DNA of 64,000 bases from Paenibacillus sp. L3-i20 (GCF_022180385.2 NZ_BQME02000001.1:2593636-2657635); one strand, 5' to 3'; shown: positions 34,677 to 43,688, numbered from the stretch's first letter. Translations and numbers: made by a program. Notes: generated from the sequence alone by a model not told the origin.

Positions 34677-34895
34677 ATGGTTCAGGATTGGGCTACAAGG
34701 TTATTATTAGCATTTGGAATTGTTGTGGCCATTATTGGGGTGATCGCATATTTACGATTGTTTCGTAAAGAAAAACCACCAGTGGCGCCCCATTCCCGGA
34801 CGGATGCCACACCTCCTTTAAAGCATTCGAGCAGTATAAATGCAGAAGATCACAAGGGGGAGCAAGCTCCAGAAGACGAGTCAACAAAAAACTGA
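34677..34895 (+). CDS. Small single-pass membrane protein
   Basis: 72 residues: one N-terminal membrane helix (LLLAFGIVVAIIGVIAYLRLF) followed by a basic patch and a hydrophilic, probably disordered cytoplasmic tail rich in Pro, Ser and Glu. The start at 34677 is chosen because AAAGGAGGTG lies 5 nt upstream. Function unknown. Confidence 0.65.
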   Translation: MVQDWATRLLLAFGIVVAIIGVIAYLRLFRKEKPPVAPHSRTDATPPLKHSSSINAEDHKGEQAPEDESTKN

Positions 34896-34927
34896 GAAAT
34901 TGTTCACTTTCATAATTGTTGGCAAAC

Positions 34928-34936
34928 TGTTATAAT
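34928..34936 (+). promoter_or_regulatory. Extended -10 promoter for the 62-residue gene
   Basis: TGTTATAAT: consensus TATAAT with a TGn extension; the -35 is poor. It would give a ~130-nt leader. In the leader, GCACCA (34984) can pair with TGGTGT (35002), and a G/C-rich stretch without an ORF follows. Confidence 0.6.
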
Positions 34937-35075
34937 AGTAAGAAAAATGAAAACATTGTGACTCATTGGCTTTGGAGTTGCCTGCACCAAGTGGGTTCAT
35001 GTGGTGTAAGAGCCGCATACGTTCTCGGGGATTACTGTTTAGGACGACCATCCATTGTATAAGGGAGGGGATTTC

Positions 35076-35264
35076 ATGGCGAAACATAGCCAGAATGAAG
35101 TCAAGGAAAGCCTGAAAGAACTAACGAGAATTTTCCAGCCAAAGGACCCACGTAAATTTGTTAAAGAATATATCCGCAAGTACAGAATTACTGGTGGATA
35201 TGAGGATGAGCTTACTTCACTCGTTGAGGATGAGCTTGGTAGAATGAACTCATCAGTCGGATGA
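35076..35264 (+). CDS. Small hypothetical protein (62 residues)
   Basis: MAKHSQNEVKESLKELTRIFQ...ELGRMNSSVG: a soluble, highly charged, alpha-helical protein. GGAGGGG lies 6-7 nt upstream of this ATG, which overrules the in-frame ATG at 35055. Flanked by its own promoter and a good terminator, so it is an independent unit. Function unknown. Confidence 0.65.
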   Translation: MAKHSQNEVKESLKELTRIFQPKDPRKFVKEYIRKYRITGGYEDELTSLVEDELGRMNSSVG

Positions 35265-35277
35265 CACATAAAGTATA

Positions 35278-35328
35278 GAGGCTTTATTCCCTGGATGTTA
35301 GTGGGGGAGAAAGCCTTATTTGTTTTTT
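35278..35328 (+). terminator. Rho-independent terminator
   Basis: AGGCTTTATTCCC...GGGGAGAAAGCCT stem followed by TGTTTTTT. Confidence 0.75.
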
Positions 35329-35370
35329 ATAAACATATAAATTGTATATTCTATCATCGTTCTATTTTTT

Positions 35371-35489
35371 TAGCTGTACCTTTAGTCCATTCGTGATGTT
35401 GGACGAAGATAAGCAGTGCTCAGGGGGAAAAGGTAGCTATTAACAGAAACTCATAGTGATGTCTGCTCAGTTGTGAGCAGGCCTTTTTT
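35371..35489 (+). ncRNA. Candidate structured small RNA ending in a terminator
   Basis: TAGCT-g-TACCTTT pairs with AAAGGTA-GCTA (one bulge) around a nested GTCCA/TGGAC hairpin, and the segment ends in CTGCTCA-GTTG-TGAGCAG followed by CCTTTTTT. No ORF covers it, and the Fur-regulated FNR promoter lies downstream of the terminator, so it looks like a separate transcript or an abandoned leader. No known Rfam class recognised. Confidence 0.4.
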
Positions 35490-35545
35490 GTTTGAGTGAT
35501 TCGTGCTCACTAAGGAGTCAATGTCCGTAAAAAAATATCAAAGAA

Positions 35546-35593
35546 TTGAGGACAACTATCATTTAGTGTATAGTAGTATGATAACAATTATCA
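35546..35593 (+). promoter_or_regulatory. SigA promoter with Fur box (FNR gene)
   Basis: TTGAGG (35546-35551), 17-nt spacer, TATAGT (35569-35574), then a 7-1-7 Fur box TGATAACAATTATCA at 35579-35593 (arms match 6/7 and 7/7). Iron repression expected. Confidence 0.8.
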
Positions 35594-35656
35594 TTATCAC
35601 AAATATGTGCGTACATATATTTATTTTTAGAAAAAAAAGAATTGAGGAGGAAGATC

Positions 35657-36700
35657 ATGCAAGAGGGAATTGAATTATATGATGTGACTATTATTGGCGG
35701 GGGTCCCGCTGGTTTATATACAGCTTTTTATAGTGGAATGCGCGAACTTAAGACAAAGTTAATCGAAGCACAAGATAAATTGGGTGGACGGATGCTGTTA
35801 TACCCTGAAAAAATAATTTGGGATGTCGGGGGAGTAACACCAATTCGGTGTGAAAAGTTGACAGAACAATTAATTGAGCAGGGCACTACCTTTGATCCTA
35901 CGATAGTTCTAGGCGAACAAATAACAGGATTAGAAAGGCAGGAAGATGGTACGTTTATACTGACAGCGGCAAGTGGAGCGAAGCATCATACGAGAACGAT
36001 CATAATGGCTTGTGGTTACGGGATTCGCAAGATGGCGAAGCTTGAGATCGAAGGAGCAGATCGCTACGAAGTAACGAACCTTTATTATACCGTACAAGAT
36101 CTGGAAAGCTTCCGTGGCAAAAGAGTACTTATATCTGGCGGTGGAGATTCTGCAGTAGATTGGGCTAATGAGCTGGAGCCGATCGCAGCGTCTGTAACGG
36201 TTGTTCATAGGCGTGACAGCTTCGGTGGCTTGGAGCGAAATGTAACGAGGATGAAGGAATCGTCAGTTAACGTGCTTACGCCGTATTCGGTTAAGGCATT
36301 ACATAGCATTAATGGTGAAACAATTTCACAAGTTACAATTCAGCATTTAGAGAATGAAGTGGAAGAAAAGGTGGAAGTGGATGCGATTATCGTTAACCAC
36401 GGCATGCGAAGTGATTTTGGTCCTATTCGGGAGTGGGGACTAGATCTAGGGGAATGGAAAGCCAATGTAAGCGAAAAGATGGAGACGAACATTCCGGGAA
36501 TATTTGGCGCGGGTGATTTTATCAATCATGGAAGCAAAGTAGGCTTAATTGCAGGTACGTTCACGGATGGGGTAGTTGCATTGAATAGTGCAAAGCTGTA
36601 TTTAGAGCCTGATGCAAATCCTGTAGCGTATGTTTCCTCTCACAATGACCGTTTCAAGGAAAAGAATCGCGAGCTTGAAACGGTATTGGCTCAAGACTAA
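35657..36700 (+). CDS. Ferredoxin/flavodoxin--NADP reductase (YumC type)
   Basis: 347 residues, thioredoxin-reductase-like fold without the redox CxxC. FAD motif [18 protein letters not shown] at the N-terminus, NADPH motif [15 protein letters not shown], and the C-terminal FAD motif [18 protein letters not shown]. This is the Bacillus YumC type of ferredoxin-NADP reductase, also able to serve flavodoxin. GAGGAGG lies 6 nt before the ATG at 35657. A Fur box in the promoter pairs it functionally with the Fur-controlled flavodoxin operon at 17.9 kb. Confidence 0.93.
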   Translation: MQEGIELYDVTIIGGGPAGLYTAFYSGMRELKTKLIEAQDKLGGRMLLYPEKIIWDVGGVTPIRCEKLTEQLIEQGTTFDPTIVLGEQITGLERQEDGTFILTAASGAKHHTRTIIMACGYGIRKMAKLEIEGADRYEVTNLYYTVQDLESFRGKRVLISGGGDSAVDWANELEPIAASVTVVHRRDSFGGLERNVTRMKESSVNVLTPYSVKALHSINGETISQVTIQHLENEVEEKVEVDAIIVNHGMRSDFGPIREWGLDLGEWKANVSEKMETNIPGIFGAGDFINHGSKVGLIAGTFTDGVVALNSAKLYLEPDANPVAYVSSHNDRFKEKNRELETVLAQD

Positions 36701-36821
36701 GGGAATTTCAGTACATTTAACAAAATGCCATAATTAATGGTTATGATATCTCCGGTGCAGGAATAAGGTAAATATATACTCTATAATTCTGTTATCCATG
36801 ACTTTTAAGGAGGTATCAAGC

Positions 36822-37574
36822 ATGGCATTGGAATTAAAGACGAGGGAAAATATTAGAGGTATCCGCAAGGCTGGACGGGTTGTTGCGGCATGTCATAAAG
36901 CATTATCGAACAGGCTTGCTCCAGGAGTTACGACGCATGAAATCGACCGATTTGTAGAACGATTTATGCTGGATCGTGGTGCAACGCCTGCACAAAAAGG
37001 ATATAAAGGTTATCCTTTTGCCACATGTGCATCTGTTAATGATGTTGTTTGTCATGGATTTCCTGATTCGGAGCCGCTGGAGTCTGGCGATATAGTGACG
37101 ATCGACATGGTAGCAGATATGAACGGATGGAAGGCAGATTCCGCTTGGACATATATTATTGGGAAGTCTACTCCTGCTACAGATAAGCTACTGAGGGTTG
37201 CACAGCAGTCGTTAATGGAGGGAATTCGTAAAGCGCTTCCTGGCAACTACATTGGAGATATTGGGTATGCTGTGCAGAGAAGAGCGGAACGTGAAGGTTA
37301 TAACGTAGTCAGTATGTTCGTTGGTCATGGAATCGGTAGAAATATGCATGAGTATCCTGAGGTGACACATTACGGACCACCCGGTCAAGGAGTTAAGCTG
37401 GAGGAAGGTATGGTCATTACGATTGAACCAATTGTAACAACGGGACGATCCGAGGTGTACATAGCTCGGGATGGTTGGACGGCGAGAACGGTGGATGGTT
37501 CATGGGCCGCCCAGTTTGAGCATACAGTCGCGATTACGAAGGACGGCCCAATTATTTTGACACGTTGGGAGTAA
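36822..37574 (+). CDS. map: Methionine aminopeptidase, type I
   Basis: 250 residues. Metal ligands D95, D106, H169, E202 and E233, plus H79 in VCHGFP, are all present. It removes the initiator Met from nascent proteins. It lacks the N-terminal zinc/SH3-binding extension, so it is the short class Ia form. The start at 36822 follows AAGGAGG; the in-frame codon at 36798 is upstream of that site. Not linked to secY/infA, so it may be a second map copy (as YflG in B. subtilis); that is inference. Confidence 0.93.
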   Translation: MALELKTRENIRGIRKAGRVVAACHKALSNRLAPGVTTHEIDRFVERFMLDRGATPAQKGYKGYPFATCASVNDVVCHGFPDSEPLESGDIVTIDMVADMNGWKADSAWTYIIGKSTPATDKLLRVAQQSLMEGIRKALPGNYIGDIGYAVQRRAEREGYNVVSMFVGHGIGRNMHEYPEVTHYGPPGQGVKLEEGMVITIEPIVTTGRSEVYIARDGWTARTVDGSWAAQFEHTVAITKDGPIILTRWE

Positions 37575-37627
37575 GGGTTTTAGATTAAGTTTAGTTTCTT
37601 AAAAGCAGATAGAAGCGCCTTACTGTC

Positions 37628-38062
37628 TTAAATTGTTAATTTACTATATTTCGATTGATGATCGATCACAACTTCGAGTAAATCCTTTTTAGGTGATAGC
37701 CAGATTGAATACGTCAAACTATAAGAAGAACTATAAGGATCCGAATTGATTGCTCTTAGCTTGTAGTCTGGTTGGCGAGACATCAAAACTTTAGCATCAT
37801 CCCATGATGATTGATGCAAAATGTTGATAATCTCATTAGCTGCAATGGAATCTTCAACTTTTATTTCTGGTGTGTAAGATATTCCTTCCATTTTGCTGAA
37901 ATAGAGGATTAGAATACTGCTTAGCTTATCGATTTGGGATTGATCCAGTGCTTGATTCTGCTTTAGCTCCTTTCCTTCGTAAGCGTGATTGTTTGAATTA
38001 GAACCAACAACAATAAAGATTAGGGTCATTATGAGTCCTGCATATAGCAAACGTCGGCGCAT
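37628..38062 (-). CDS. Secreted or membrane-anchored small protein, unknown function
   Basis: 144 residues. The N-terminus MRRRLLYAGLIMTLIFIVVGSNSNNHA is a signal peptide or anchor. The remainder has an alpha part (DQSQIDKLSSILILYFSKMEGISY) and a beta part ending YSIWLSPKKDLLEVVIDHQSKYSKLTI, loosely like the DUF3888 type of Bacillales exported proteins. Convergent with map. No function proposed. Confidence 0.6.
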   Translation of the reverse strand: MRRRLLYAGLIMTLIFIVVGSNSNNHAYEGKELKQNQALDQSQIDKLSSILILYFSKMEGISYTPEIKVEDSIAANEIINILHQSSWDDAKVLMSRQPDYKLRAINSDPYSSSYSLTYSIWLSPKKDLLEVVIDHQSKYSKLTI

Positions 38063-38180
38063 AGATAATTCTCCTGAGATTAAGTTGTCATGTGGATATT
38101 ATTAATAGGATATTTATGGTTAAAATGGATTGGTTTCGATATAAGATACGAAATGATTCTTTAAAAGGTTGCTGAGCTGT

Positions 38181-38220
38181 GAAGGAGTGTTCCTCTAGGG
38201 AGAGGGATACTTCCTTTTTT
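38181..38220 (+). terminator. Terminator-like hairpin without an obvious plus-strand gene upstream
   Basis: GAAGGAGTgttCCTCT...AGAGGgatACTTCCTTTTTTT: double-stem hairpin with a strong T-run. The only gene between it and map is on the other strand, so it may end an unannotated RNA or act as a leader attenuator for the hydrolase 115 nt downstream. Confidence 0.6.
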
Positions 38221-38335
38221 TATATAGGGCAGGTTATTTATTTGCATATCATTTCCATTATAATAAATGTAGAAGTGACGGACGGATATTTCTTGAATAG
38301 CTATTATGTTGTAGCAAATGAAGGAGGCAGGGAAA

Positions 38336-39199
38336 TTGAGTATCGAAGAAAATGTTAGGTTGGAGAGATTCGAGATAGAACGAGATAAGGATAGTTGGAT
38401 TAGAGGAGAAGTCCGAGTTGTTGAGGCTGAATCGGCAGAAGCAAAAAAGCCAGTTTTGTTGCTTTTGCATGGATTTAAAGGGTTTAAGGACTGGGGGTTT
38501 TTCCCGTATGCGGCGGAGCAATTCGCGAAGCTTGGATATGCGGTTATTACATTTAACTTCTCCCATAGTGGCGTGAATGAAATCGATTTTGACGAGCTTG
38601 ATAAGTTCGGGGAAGCGACTCATACGAAAGAACAATTGGATATTCAAGCTGTTGTAGATGCTATTCGGGAAGAGAGTCTTCCCCTTTCTTCCTATATGGA
38701 TATAGATCGAATGTTCATTGTTGGTCATAGCAGAGGTGGCGGAAATAGCGTTCTTTTTGCTGCTGCATCTTCTAGGGTTAAAGCAGTGGTGGCTTGGAAC
38801 GGTATTGCGGAATGCAATTTATTCGGGGAAGCATTTCGAGCCCAGGTGCTTAAGGATGGCATTGGCTATGTAGCTAATGCAAGAACGAAGCAGCAGATGC
38901 CGATTAAAGCTGTGTTTTTTGAAGACTTGGACAGTCACAAGGAACAATATAATATTGTAGCTCAAGCGGCAGCATCAGCCGTCCCGATGTTGTTTATACA
39001 AGGGGACATGGACTCTGAATTTATCCGGTCTGGTTATGATCGATTGCAAGCGGCGGCACCTCATCATCAATTTGTTACTATCGAGGGAGCTGACCATACG
39101 TTTGGTGCTCGTCATCCTTTTGCTGGTACAACGAATGAATTGGAGCAGGCGATTACGCTGACGGATCGTTTTCTTAAAGGCTGTATTGTCAGGCGTTGA
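38336..39199 (+). CDS. Alpha/beta-hydrolase family protein
   Basis: 287 residues. The oxyanion/entry motif LLLLHGFKGFKDWGFFPYAAEQFAKLGY, nucleophile elbow GHSRGGGNS (Ser near 132), an Asp in IQGDMDSE and His in GADHTFGARHPF complete a serine-hydrolase triad. The start is TTG at 38336 because AAGGAGG (38321-38327) lies 8 nt upstream; the ATG at 38318 is before that site. Substrate unknown, probably a carboxylic ester or dipeptidyl substrate. Confidence 0.85.
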   Translation: MSIEENVRLERFEIERDKDSWIRGEVRVVEAESAEAKKPVLLLLHGFKGFKDWGFFPYAAEQFAKLGYAVITFNFSHSGVNEIDFDELDKFGEATHTKEQLDIQAVVDAIREESLPLSSYMDIDRMFIVGHSRGGGNSVLFAAASSRVKAVVAWNGIAECNLFGEAFRAQVLKDGIGYVANARTKQQMPIKAVFFEDLDSHKEQYNIVAQAAASAVPMLFIQGDMDSEFIRSGYDRLQAAAPHHQFVTIEGADHTFGARHPFAGTTNELEQAITLTDRFLKGCIVRR

Positions 39200-39248
39200 T
39201 GGCAGATCACAATGATGCACATGCAAGATGTTATAAGGAGGCTTAAGA

Positions 39249-40862
39249 ATGCAGCAAACTCCCTTGAAGCGCAGGCTGTATGGTCTGCGCAATACAAGGT
39301 ATGCAACGGGAATGACCTTTCAGTCCACTAGTACACATGAACTGACATGTAGCCATCATCTGCTGTTTCTTATATCGGGAACGGCTTTGTTGAATATAGG
39401 TGAAAATCGTCTGGAGATGAGAAGGGACTCTGTATATTATTGTCCTGCCAACACGACGCTGCAAATATTGATTAACGATTCAGAGTCGGTTGTGCTGCAG
39501 CTTGAGTTTGATGTGTTGACGGAGCTTGAGAACGGGTCTTTTGAGTTTGTAGATCGTATCGTGGAACTAGCTGAAAAAACGAGGCCTTCGACAATGGATC
39601 AGATTCAGCAACTGGCGAAGCGAATTCAGCGGGAATGGAGTAGCCCGATATCGGAGGACAGGCTGCTTGCACAGGCGGCATTATACCAATTGCTTCATCT
39701 CGTTTTAACTTCATCGTTAAACACGACTGCGGACTTGCTAGAGCAGCTTGATCGGACTCGGAAATATTTGCATTCACATTATAGAGACAGCGTCACAATA
39801 GCGGATTTGGCTGCTCAGATGGATGTTAGCGTTAAATATTATATGGAGTTGTTCCGCCGTCATTATGGGATAAGCGCTAAGCAATATTTGACCGAAATAC
39901 GAATGGAGTCCGCACGCAGATTGCTCGCTAGGGGCGGTGCTAACTTGTATTCTATCGCAAGAGAGGCGGGATACCGGGATGAATTTTATTTCAGCAGACG
40001 CTTCAAGCAGGTTAACGGCGTGTCGCCGACTGTGTTTATGCAAAGAAGAAAGCGCAAAATAGCCGTGCTGGACAGCTCTTTTATCGGGCTGTTGCTGCCG
40101 CTAAATTATGTACCGATGGCTGCACCTATACATCCGATATGGCGATCTTATTTGCATCAGGAGATCGGGGATCAAGTGTCAGTGAAACTATCTATCGGTC
40201 GATCGGTTGAGGTCATCGACGCCAATATTAAACTATTGTCCCAGCTTAACGAACCGATTGATATGATCTTGTACCCAGATTATTTAAACAACGAGCAAAT
40301 CAAGCGTCTAAAAGGAATCGGAGCAGAACTGTTTTTGGTGAAATGGAATAGCCAGTCATGGCGGCAGCAGTTTGCTTCGATTGCAGAACGTTTGGATGCT
40401 CAAGTGGAAGTGGAGCGCTGGATGACAGGCTATCGATCTCGATTGGAATCGGCAAGTGTGCTGCTTCAGGAACGGATGCAGTCGCGGAAGTTGCTGTTTG
40501 TGCTGGTTGAAGGTAACGTCGCTTACCAGTGTTATGACAGAGGAGTGGCCGAGGTTGTATTTGGAGAGCTGGGATTGCAGCCTGCAACACCAATAGATTC
40601 CGACAAAAAGATACCGTTAAGCATGGAGCAATTGCTCAACATAGACCCTGATTATCTAATGTTGTTCATATATCAGGATGATGAGACGATGAGCTATTGG
40701 AGGGAGCTGCAACAGGACGAGTCCTGGCATGAACTAAAAGCTGTCCGCAGCAGTCGTATCTATTCTCTTGATCCGTTCCCATGGCGGGATTATGCTCCGC
40801 TGTCTCTCGATATGATTATAACTGAGCTGTCGGAGCGTCTGTCATCCGACATTTGTCCATAG
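39249..40862 (+). CDS. AraC-type regulator fused to a siderophore-binding domain (Btr-like)
   Basis: 537 residues: N-terminal cupin-like part, an AraC double helix-turn-helix at about 170-275 (VTIADLAAQMDVSVKYYMELFRRHYGISAKQYL... and YSIAREAGYRDEFYFSRRFKQVNGVSPTVF), then a periplasmic-binding-protein-like domain (about 280-530) of the iron-siderophore class. This layout is that of B. subtilis Btr (YbbB), where bacillibactin binding to the C-domain activates uptake genes. It lies directly before the siderophore-binding lipoprotein gene, a probable target. AAGGAGG precedes the ATG. Confidence 0.9.
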   Translation: MQQTPLKRRLYGLRNTRYATGMTFQSTSTHELTCSHHLLFLISGTALLNIGENRLEMRRDSVYYCPANTTLQILINDSESVVLQLEFDVLTELENGSFEFVDRIVELAEKTRPSTMDQIQQLAKRIQREWSSPISEDRLLAQAALYQLLHLVLTSSLNTTADLLEQLDRTRKYLHSHYRDSVTIADLAAQMDVSVKYYMELFRRHYGISAKQYLTEIRMESARRLLARGGANLYSIAREAGYRDEFYFSRRFKQVNGVSPTVFMQRRKRKIAVLDSSFIGLLLPLNYVPMAAPIHPIWRSYLHQEIGDQVSVKLSIGRSVEVIDANIKLLSQLNEPIDMILYPDYLNNEQIKRLKGIGAELFLVKWNSQSWRQQFASIAERLDAQVEVERWMTGYRSRLESASVLLQERMQSRKLLFVLVEGNVAYQCYDRGVAEVVFGELGLQPATPIDSDKKIPLSMEQLLNIDPDYLMLFIYQDDETMSYWRELQQDESWHELKAVRSSRIYSLDPFPWRDYAPLSLDMIITELSERLSSDICP

Positions 40863-40905
40863 GAATGACCGCTGTTCGTACATGTACCTTAGACTTTTTT
40901 TTATC

Positions 40906-40926
40906 TATAATTGATAATAATTATCA
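40906..40926 (+). promoter_or_regulatory. -10 element plus perfect Fur box
   Basis: TATAAT at 40906-40911 immediately followed by TGATAATAATTATCA (40912-40926), a perfect 7-1-7 Fur box; the -35 is weak, as expected of a promoter needing an activator such as the adjacent Btr-like protein. Confidence 0.82.
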
Positions 40927-40955
40927 TTTCAGATATAGATGGGGGGGAAATGTAT

Positions 40956-41951
40956 TTGGATAAAGCTTTACGTAGTAGTTTATCTGTTATCTTGCTTACT
41001 AGTTTACTGATGGGATGCGGCAGCGGGCCTGCAAACGAGTCGGTCACCTTGAAACAAACGTATACAATTGCCGCAGATAAGGAGCAGAGCAGTGAGGATA
41101 ATGCTGTGCGTACGATCAACTATCTTGGTCAGAGCTATACGATACCTGCTGAGCCCAAACGAATATTGTTTTTGAGCGCTTTTGAGTTAATGGAAGATGC
41201 TGTTCTGATGGGGTATGAGCCTTATGCTGCAAGTGCAATTGGAGATGAAAAAGAGCCGTTCCCTGGTTTCTTTGGAAAGGTGACGTCCAAAACAATTCCT
41301 CTGTTGTCGGATAGTGCTGACAGTATGGAGTATGTTCTTGAACTGGCTCCCGATCTGATTCTTAGTACGGATATGGAAACAACGGCAGTACTTGAGAAGC
41401 TGAATAAGGTCGCAATAACAATTCCAACCTCGCATCACGGACCAAATTGGGAAAAAAACCTTGAATTATTAGGAGAAATAATCGGTGAGCAACAAAAAGC
41501 GAAGCAGTTAATTGCTGCTTACAAAAAGGATAAAATTGAAATTGCCTCCCGCCTTTCACAATTGAGCGATCAGAATGTCGTCTCGATACGGGTACGTGGA
41601 AAGGAAATGATGATTTATCCTGAGGATCTATTTTTGAACGATGTGTTGTATGGCGAAATTGGCTTGACAGTTCCGGACATTATTAAGGGAACAAAGCAGC
41701 AGACAGTGATTTCACTTGAAGGACTGTACGATGCTGATCCAGATTATATCTTTGTACAATTCGATTTGTATGAGAACAATATGGACGAGCAAGTGCTGAA
41801 GGAGCTGACGGATAGTCCGATATGGAAAGGGCTGAAAGCTGCTAGAGAAGGCCGTGTATTTGTTAATGCTGTTGATCCACTTATCATGGGTGGCGGGACT
41901 GCTTACGGTAGAATGTCCATTCTTAAGGCTGTAGAGGAGAAGTTAAGCTAA
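40956..41951 (+). CDS. Iron-siderophore ABC transporter substrate-binding lipoprotein
   Basis: 331 residues: signal peptide with lipobox LLMGCG, then a class III periplasmic-binding fold (INYLGQSYTIPAEPKRILFLS; ELAPDLILSTDMETTAVLEKLNKVAIT; EGRVFVNAVDPLIMGGGTA). It captures ferric siderophore at the cell surface. The start is TTG at 40956, since a G-run (40941-40947) is 8 nt upstream; the ATG at 40950 is too close. No permease or ATPase gene is adjacent, so it must share those encoded elsewhere. The gene end overlaps the next start by 1 nt (TAATG). Confidence 0.9.
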   Translation: MDKALRSSLSVILLTSLLMGCGSGPANESVTLKQTYTIAADKEQSSEDNAVRTINYLGQSYTIPAEPKRILFLSAFELMEDAVLMGYEPYAASAIGDEKEPFPGFFGKVTSKTIPLLSDSADSMEYVLELAPDLILSTDMETTAVLEKLNKVAITIPTSHHGPNWEKNLELLGEIIGEQQKAKQLIAAYKKDKIEIASRLSQLSDQNVVSIRVRGKEMMIYPEDLFLNDVLYGEIGLTVPDIIKGTKQQTVISLEGLYDADPDYIFVQFDLYENNMDEQVLKELTDSPIWKGLKAAREGRVFVNAVDPLIMGGGTAYGRMSILKAVEEKLS

Positions 41952-43054
41952 TGGAAAATGCTCATTCGATTCGATCTGCGAACATTCAATTGGAACAGCT
42001 ATTTAAGCATAAGTATGAGCGGGGTATGTTCGATGGAAATGTGCTTGTAGCACACCAAGGAGAAGTCAGTTTCTCCGGTTGTTACGGCTGGGAGAGTTAT
42101 GAGAAGAAAACGCCTTTAACGTTGAACTCACGCTTTGAACTGGCTTCTGTTACGAAGCCGCTTACAGCTCTGGGAATCAAACTGCTGGTGCAGAGGTCCA
42201 TGCTTAAGGAAAATGACGCACTGGCAAACTGGCTGCCGGACTTTCCTTATCCCGGAGTAACTGTCCGTCATGCGCTAACACATACTTGCGGGCTACCAAA
42301 TTATATGGCGGTGATCGAGGATTATTGGGATCATGCACGTATTGCGGCAAATCGAGATGCGCTGCGATTGCTTGCAGAACATAAGCCGCCCCAGTATTTT
42401 GCACCGGGAAACAGTTTCAGATATAGCAACACTGCTTATATGTGCCTCGCTTCAGTTATTGAGGAAGTGTCTGGCCTTTCTTACGCGGACTTTATGCGAA
42501 AGAATGTATTCGAACCTGCAGGCATGATGGATTCGATGGTTATTAACAGGAGACTGCAACCTGAGCTTACGACAGAGAATTATGCTTTTGGTTATATTCG
42601 ACTTGCAGACGGTCGTCTCTGTTTGCCCGATGAATTGCCTGAATTGCAGTATGTACGTTATCTAGACGGCATTCAAGGAGACGGCACCGTACATTCTACT
42701 GCCGTGGATCTTCTGCGTCTTGATCAAGCTATACGGAGCGGAATCTTTTCGGACTTGCAAGACGGGAAACGGCTAACCAATCGTGATGAGTGGCGAGATT
42801 CAGAAGATACAGCTACAGGGAGCCTTTCGGGGCATGTTATCGATGGTTGGTTCGCAGAGCGGCGACCTGTGTATGGGCGAATGTTGGGACATAGCGGAGG
42901 CTGGCCCGGTTACGCAACCAGAATGTGCAGCTATGTTGACAGTGGTTATACAATCATATTGTTATGCAATGTAGAACCTCTCGATTACCGCAGCCGCGCC
43001 GAACAGCCTGAGGACTGGCAGCTTCAGATTGAGCAACTGCTGATGCAATTGTAA
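41951..43054 (+). CDS. Beta-lactamase-fold serine hydrolase (class C / DD-peptidase type)
   Basis: 367 residues. S66-V-T-K69 active-site motif, YSN at 158-160 (FRYSNTAYM) and a late HSGG (GHSGGWPGY) are the three conserved elements. No signal peptide is visible, so it should be cytoplasmic. Its start overlaps the lipoprotein stop (TAATG), so it is translationally coupled and under the same Fur box. A role in hydrolysing imported siderophore esters is an attractive but untested idea; known Bacillus siderophore esterases have a different fold. Confidence 0.82.
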   Translation: MENAHSIRSANIQLEQLFKHKYERGMFDGNVLVAHQGEVSFSGCYGWESYEKKTPLTLNSRFELASVTKPLTALGIKLLVQRSMLKENDALANWLPDFPYPGVTVRHALTHTCGLPNYMAVIEDYWDHARIAANRDALRLLAEHKPPQYFAPGNSFRYSNTAYMCLASVIEEVSGLSYADFMRKNVFEPAGMMDSMVINRRLQPELTTENYAFGYIRLADGRLCLPDELPELQYVRYLDGIQGDGTVHSTAVDLLRLDQAIRSGIFSDLQDGKRLTNRDEWRDSEDTATGSLSGHVIDGWFAERRPVYGRMLGHSGGWPGYATRMCSYVDSGYTIILLCNVEPLDYRSRAEQPEDWQLQIEQLLMQL

Positions 43055-43058
43055 ATAG

Positions 43059-43091
43059 AAGGAGGCGGGCTGTGACAGCACGCCTCCTTAT
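43059..43091 (+). terminator. Terminator of the siderophore operon
   Basis: AAGGAGGCG...CGCCTCCTT perfect 9-bp stem followed by ATTGTATTT; T-tract modest. Confidence 0.7.
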
Positions 43092-43289
43092 TGTATTTAC
43101 GTATTATTACGAGGTGATTCGCTCGGCTATATATTTTTTATGGACGTGATACAACATATGTTGCATTACTTATTTGCTTGTTCCCGTACCAACGTCATAC
43201 TATGATCCTAATTATTTCGCCAAGATCATTTGCTTTTCAGGAGTATTAAAGCTATTATGGATTCATATAGTCCTTAATGGAGGTCCATA

Positions 43290-43688
43290 ATGAAATATTC
43301 GCAAGCTACCGACTATGCGCTTCATGCGATGCTTTATCTCGTTTCCTATTCGGCCGATAAGACTGTAGGCGTGCAAGTGTTGGCTGAGAAGTTAGGCGTG
43401 TCGCAGACTTATCTGTCTAAGCTAATGACTAAGCTGGTTAAGGCTGGATTGATTCAATCTGCTCCTGGAGCGAACGGTGGATACCGCCTTAGGAAAAAGC
43501 AGGAAGAGATCTCTTTTCTAAATGTCATCCACGCTATCGAAGGAACAGCATCGTTGTTCGAGTGTAGTTTTGATCATGGTGAAGATTGTCTGATTCAAAA
43601 GGTTGTTCTAGATGCTGAACGCCAAATGGAGCAGCAGTTGGAGAGTAAGAAATTAGTGGAGTTAGTGAAGTTATTTAAGACGGAGTAG
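43290..43688 (+). CDS. Rrf2-family transcriptional regulator
   Basis: 132 residues. Winged helix at the N-terminus (YALHAMLYLVSY...VQVLAEKLGVSQTYLSKLMTKLVKAGLIQSAPGANGGYRL). The C-terminal half has two Cys eight residues apart (CSFDHGEDC) rather than the three of IscR/NsrR, so a redox or thiol switch is more likely than a stable Fe-S cluster. It precedes, and probably controls, the thioredoxin-reductase-like gene and methyltransferase. TGGAGG before the ATG. Confidence 0.88.
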   Translation: MKYSQATDYALHAMLYLVSYSADKTVGVQVLAEKLGVSQTYLSKLMTKLVKAGLIQSAPGANGGYRLRKKQEEISFLNVIHAIEGTASLFECSFDHGEDCLIQKVVLDAERQMEQQLESKKLVELVKLFKTE

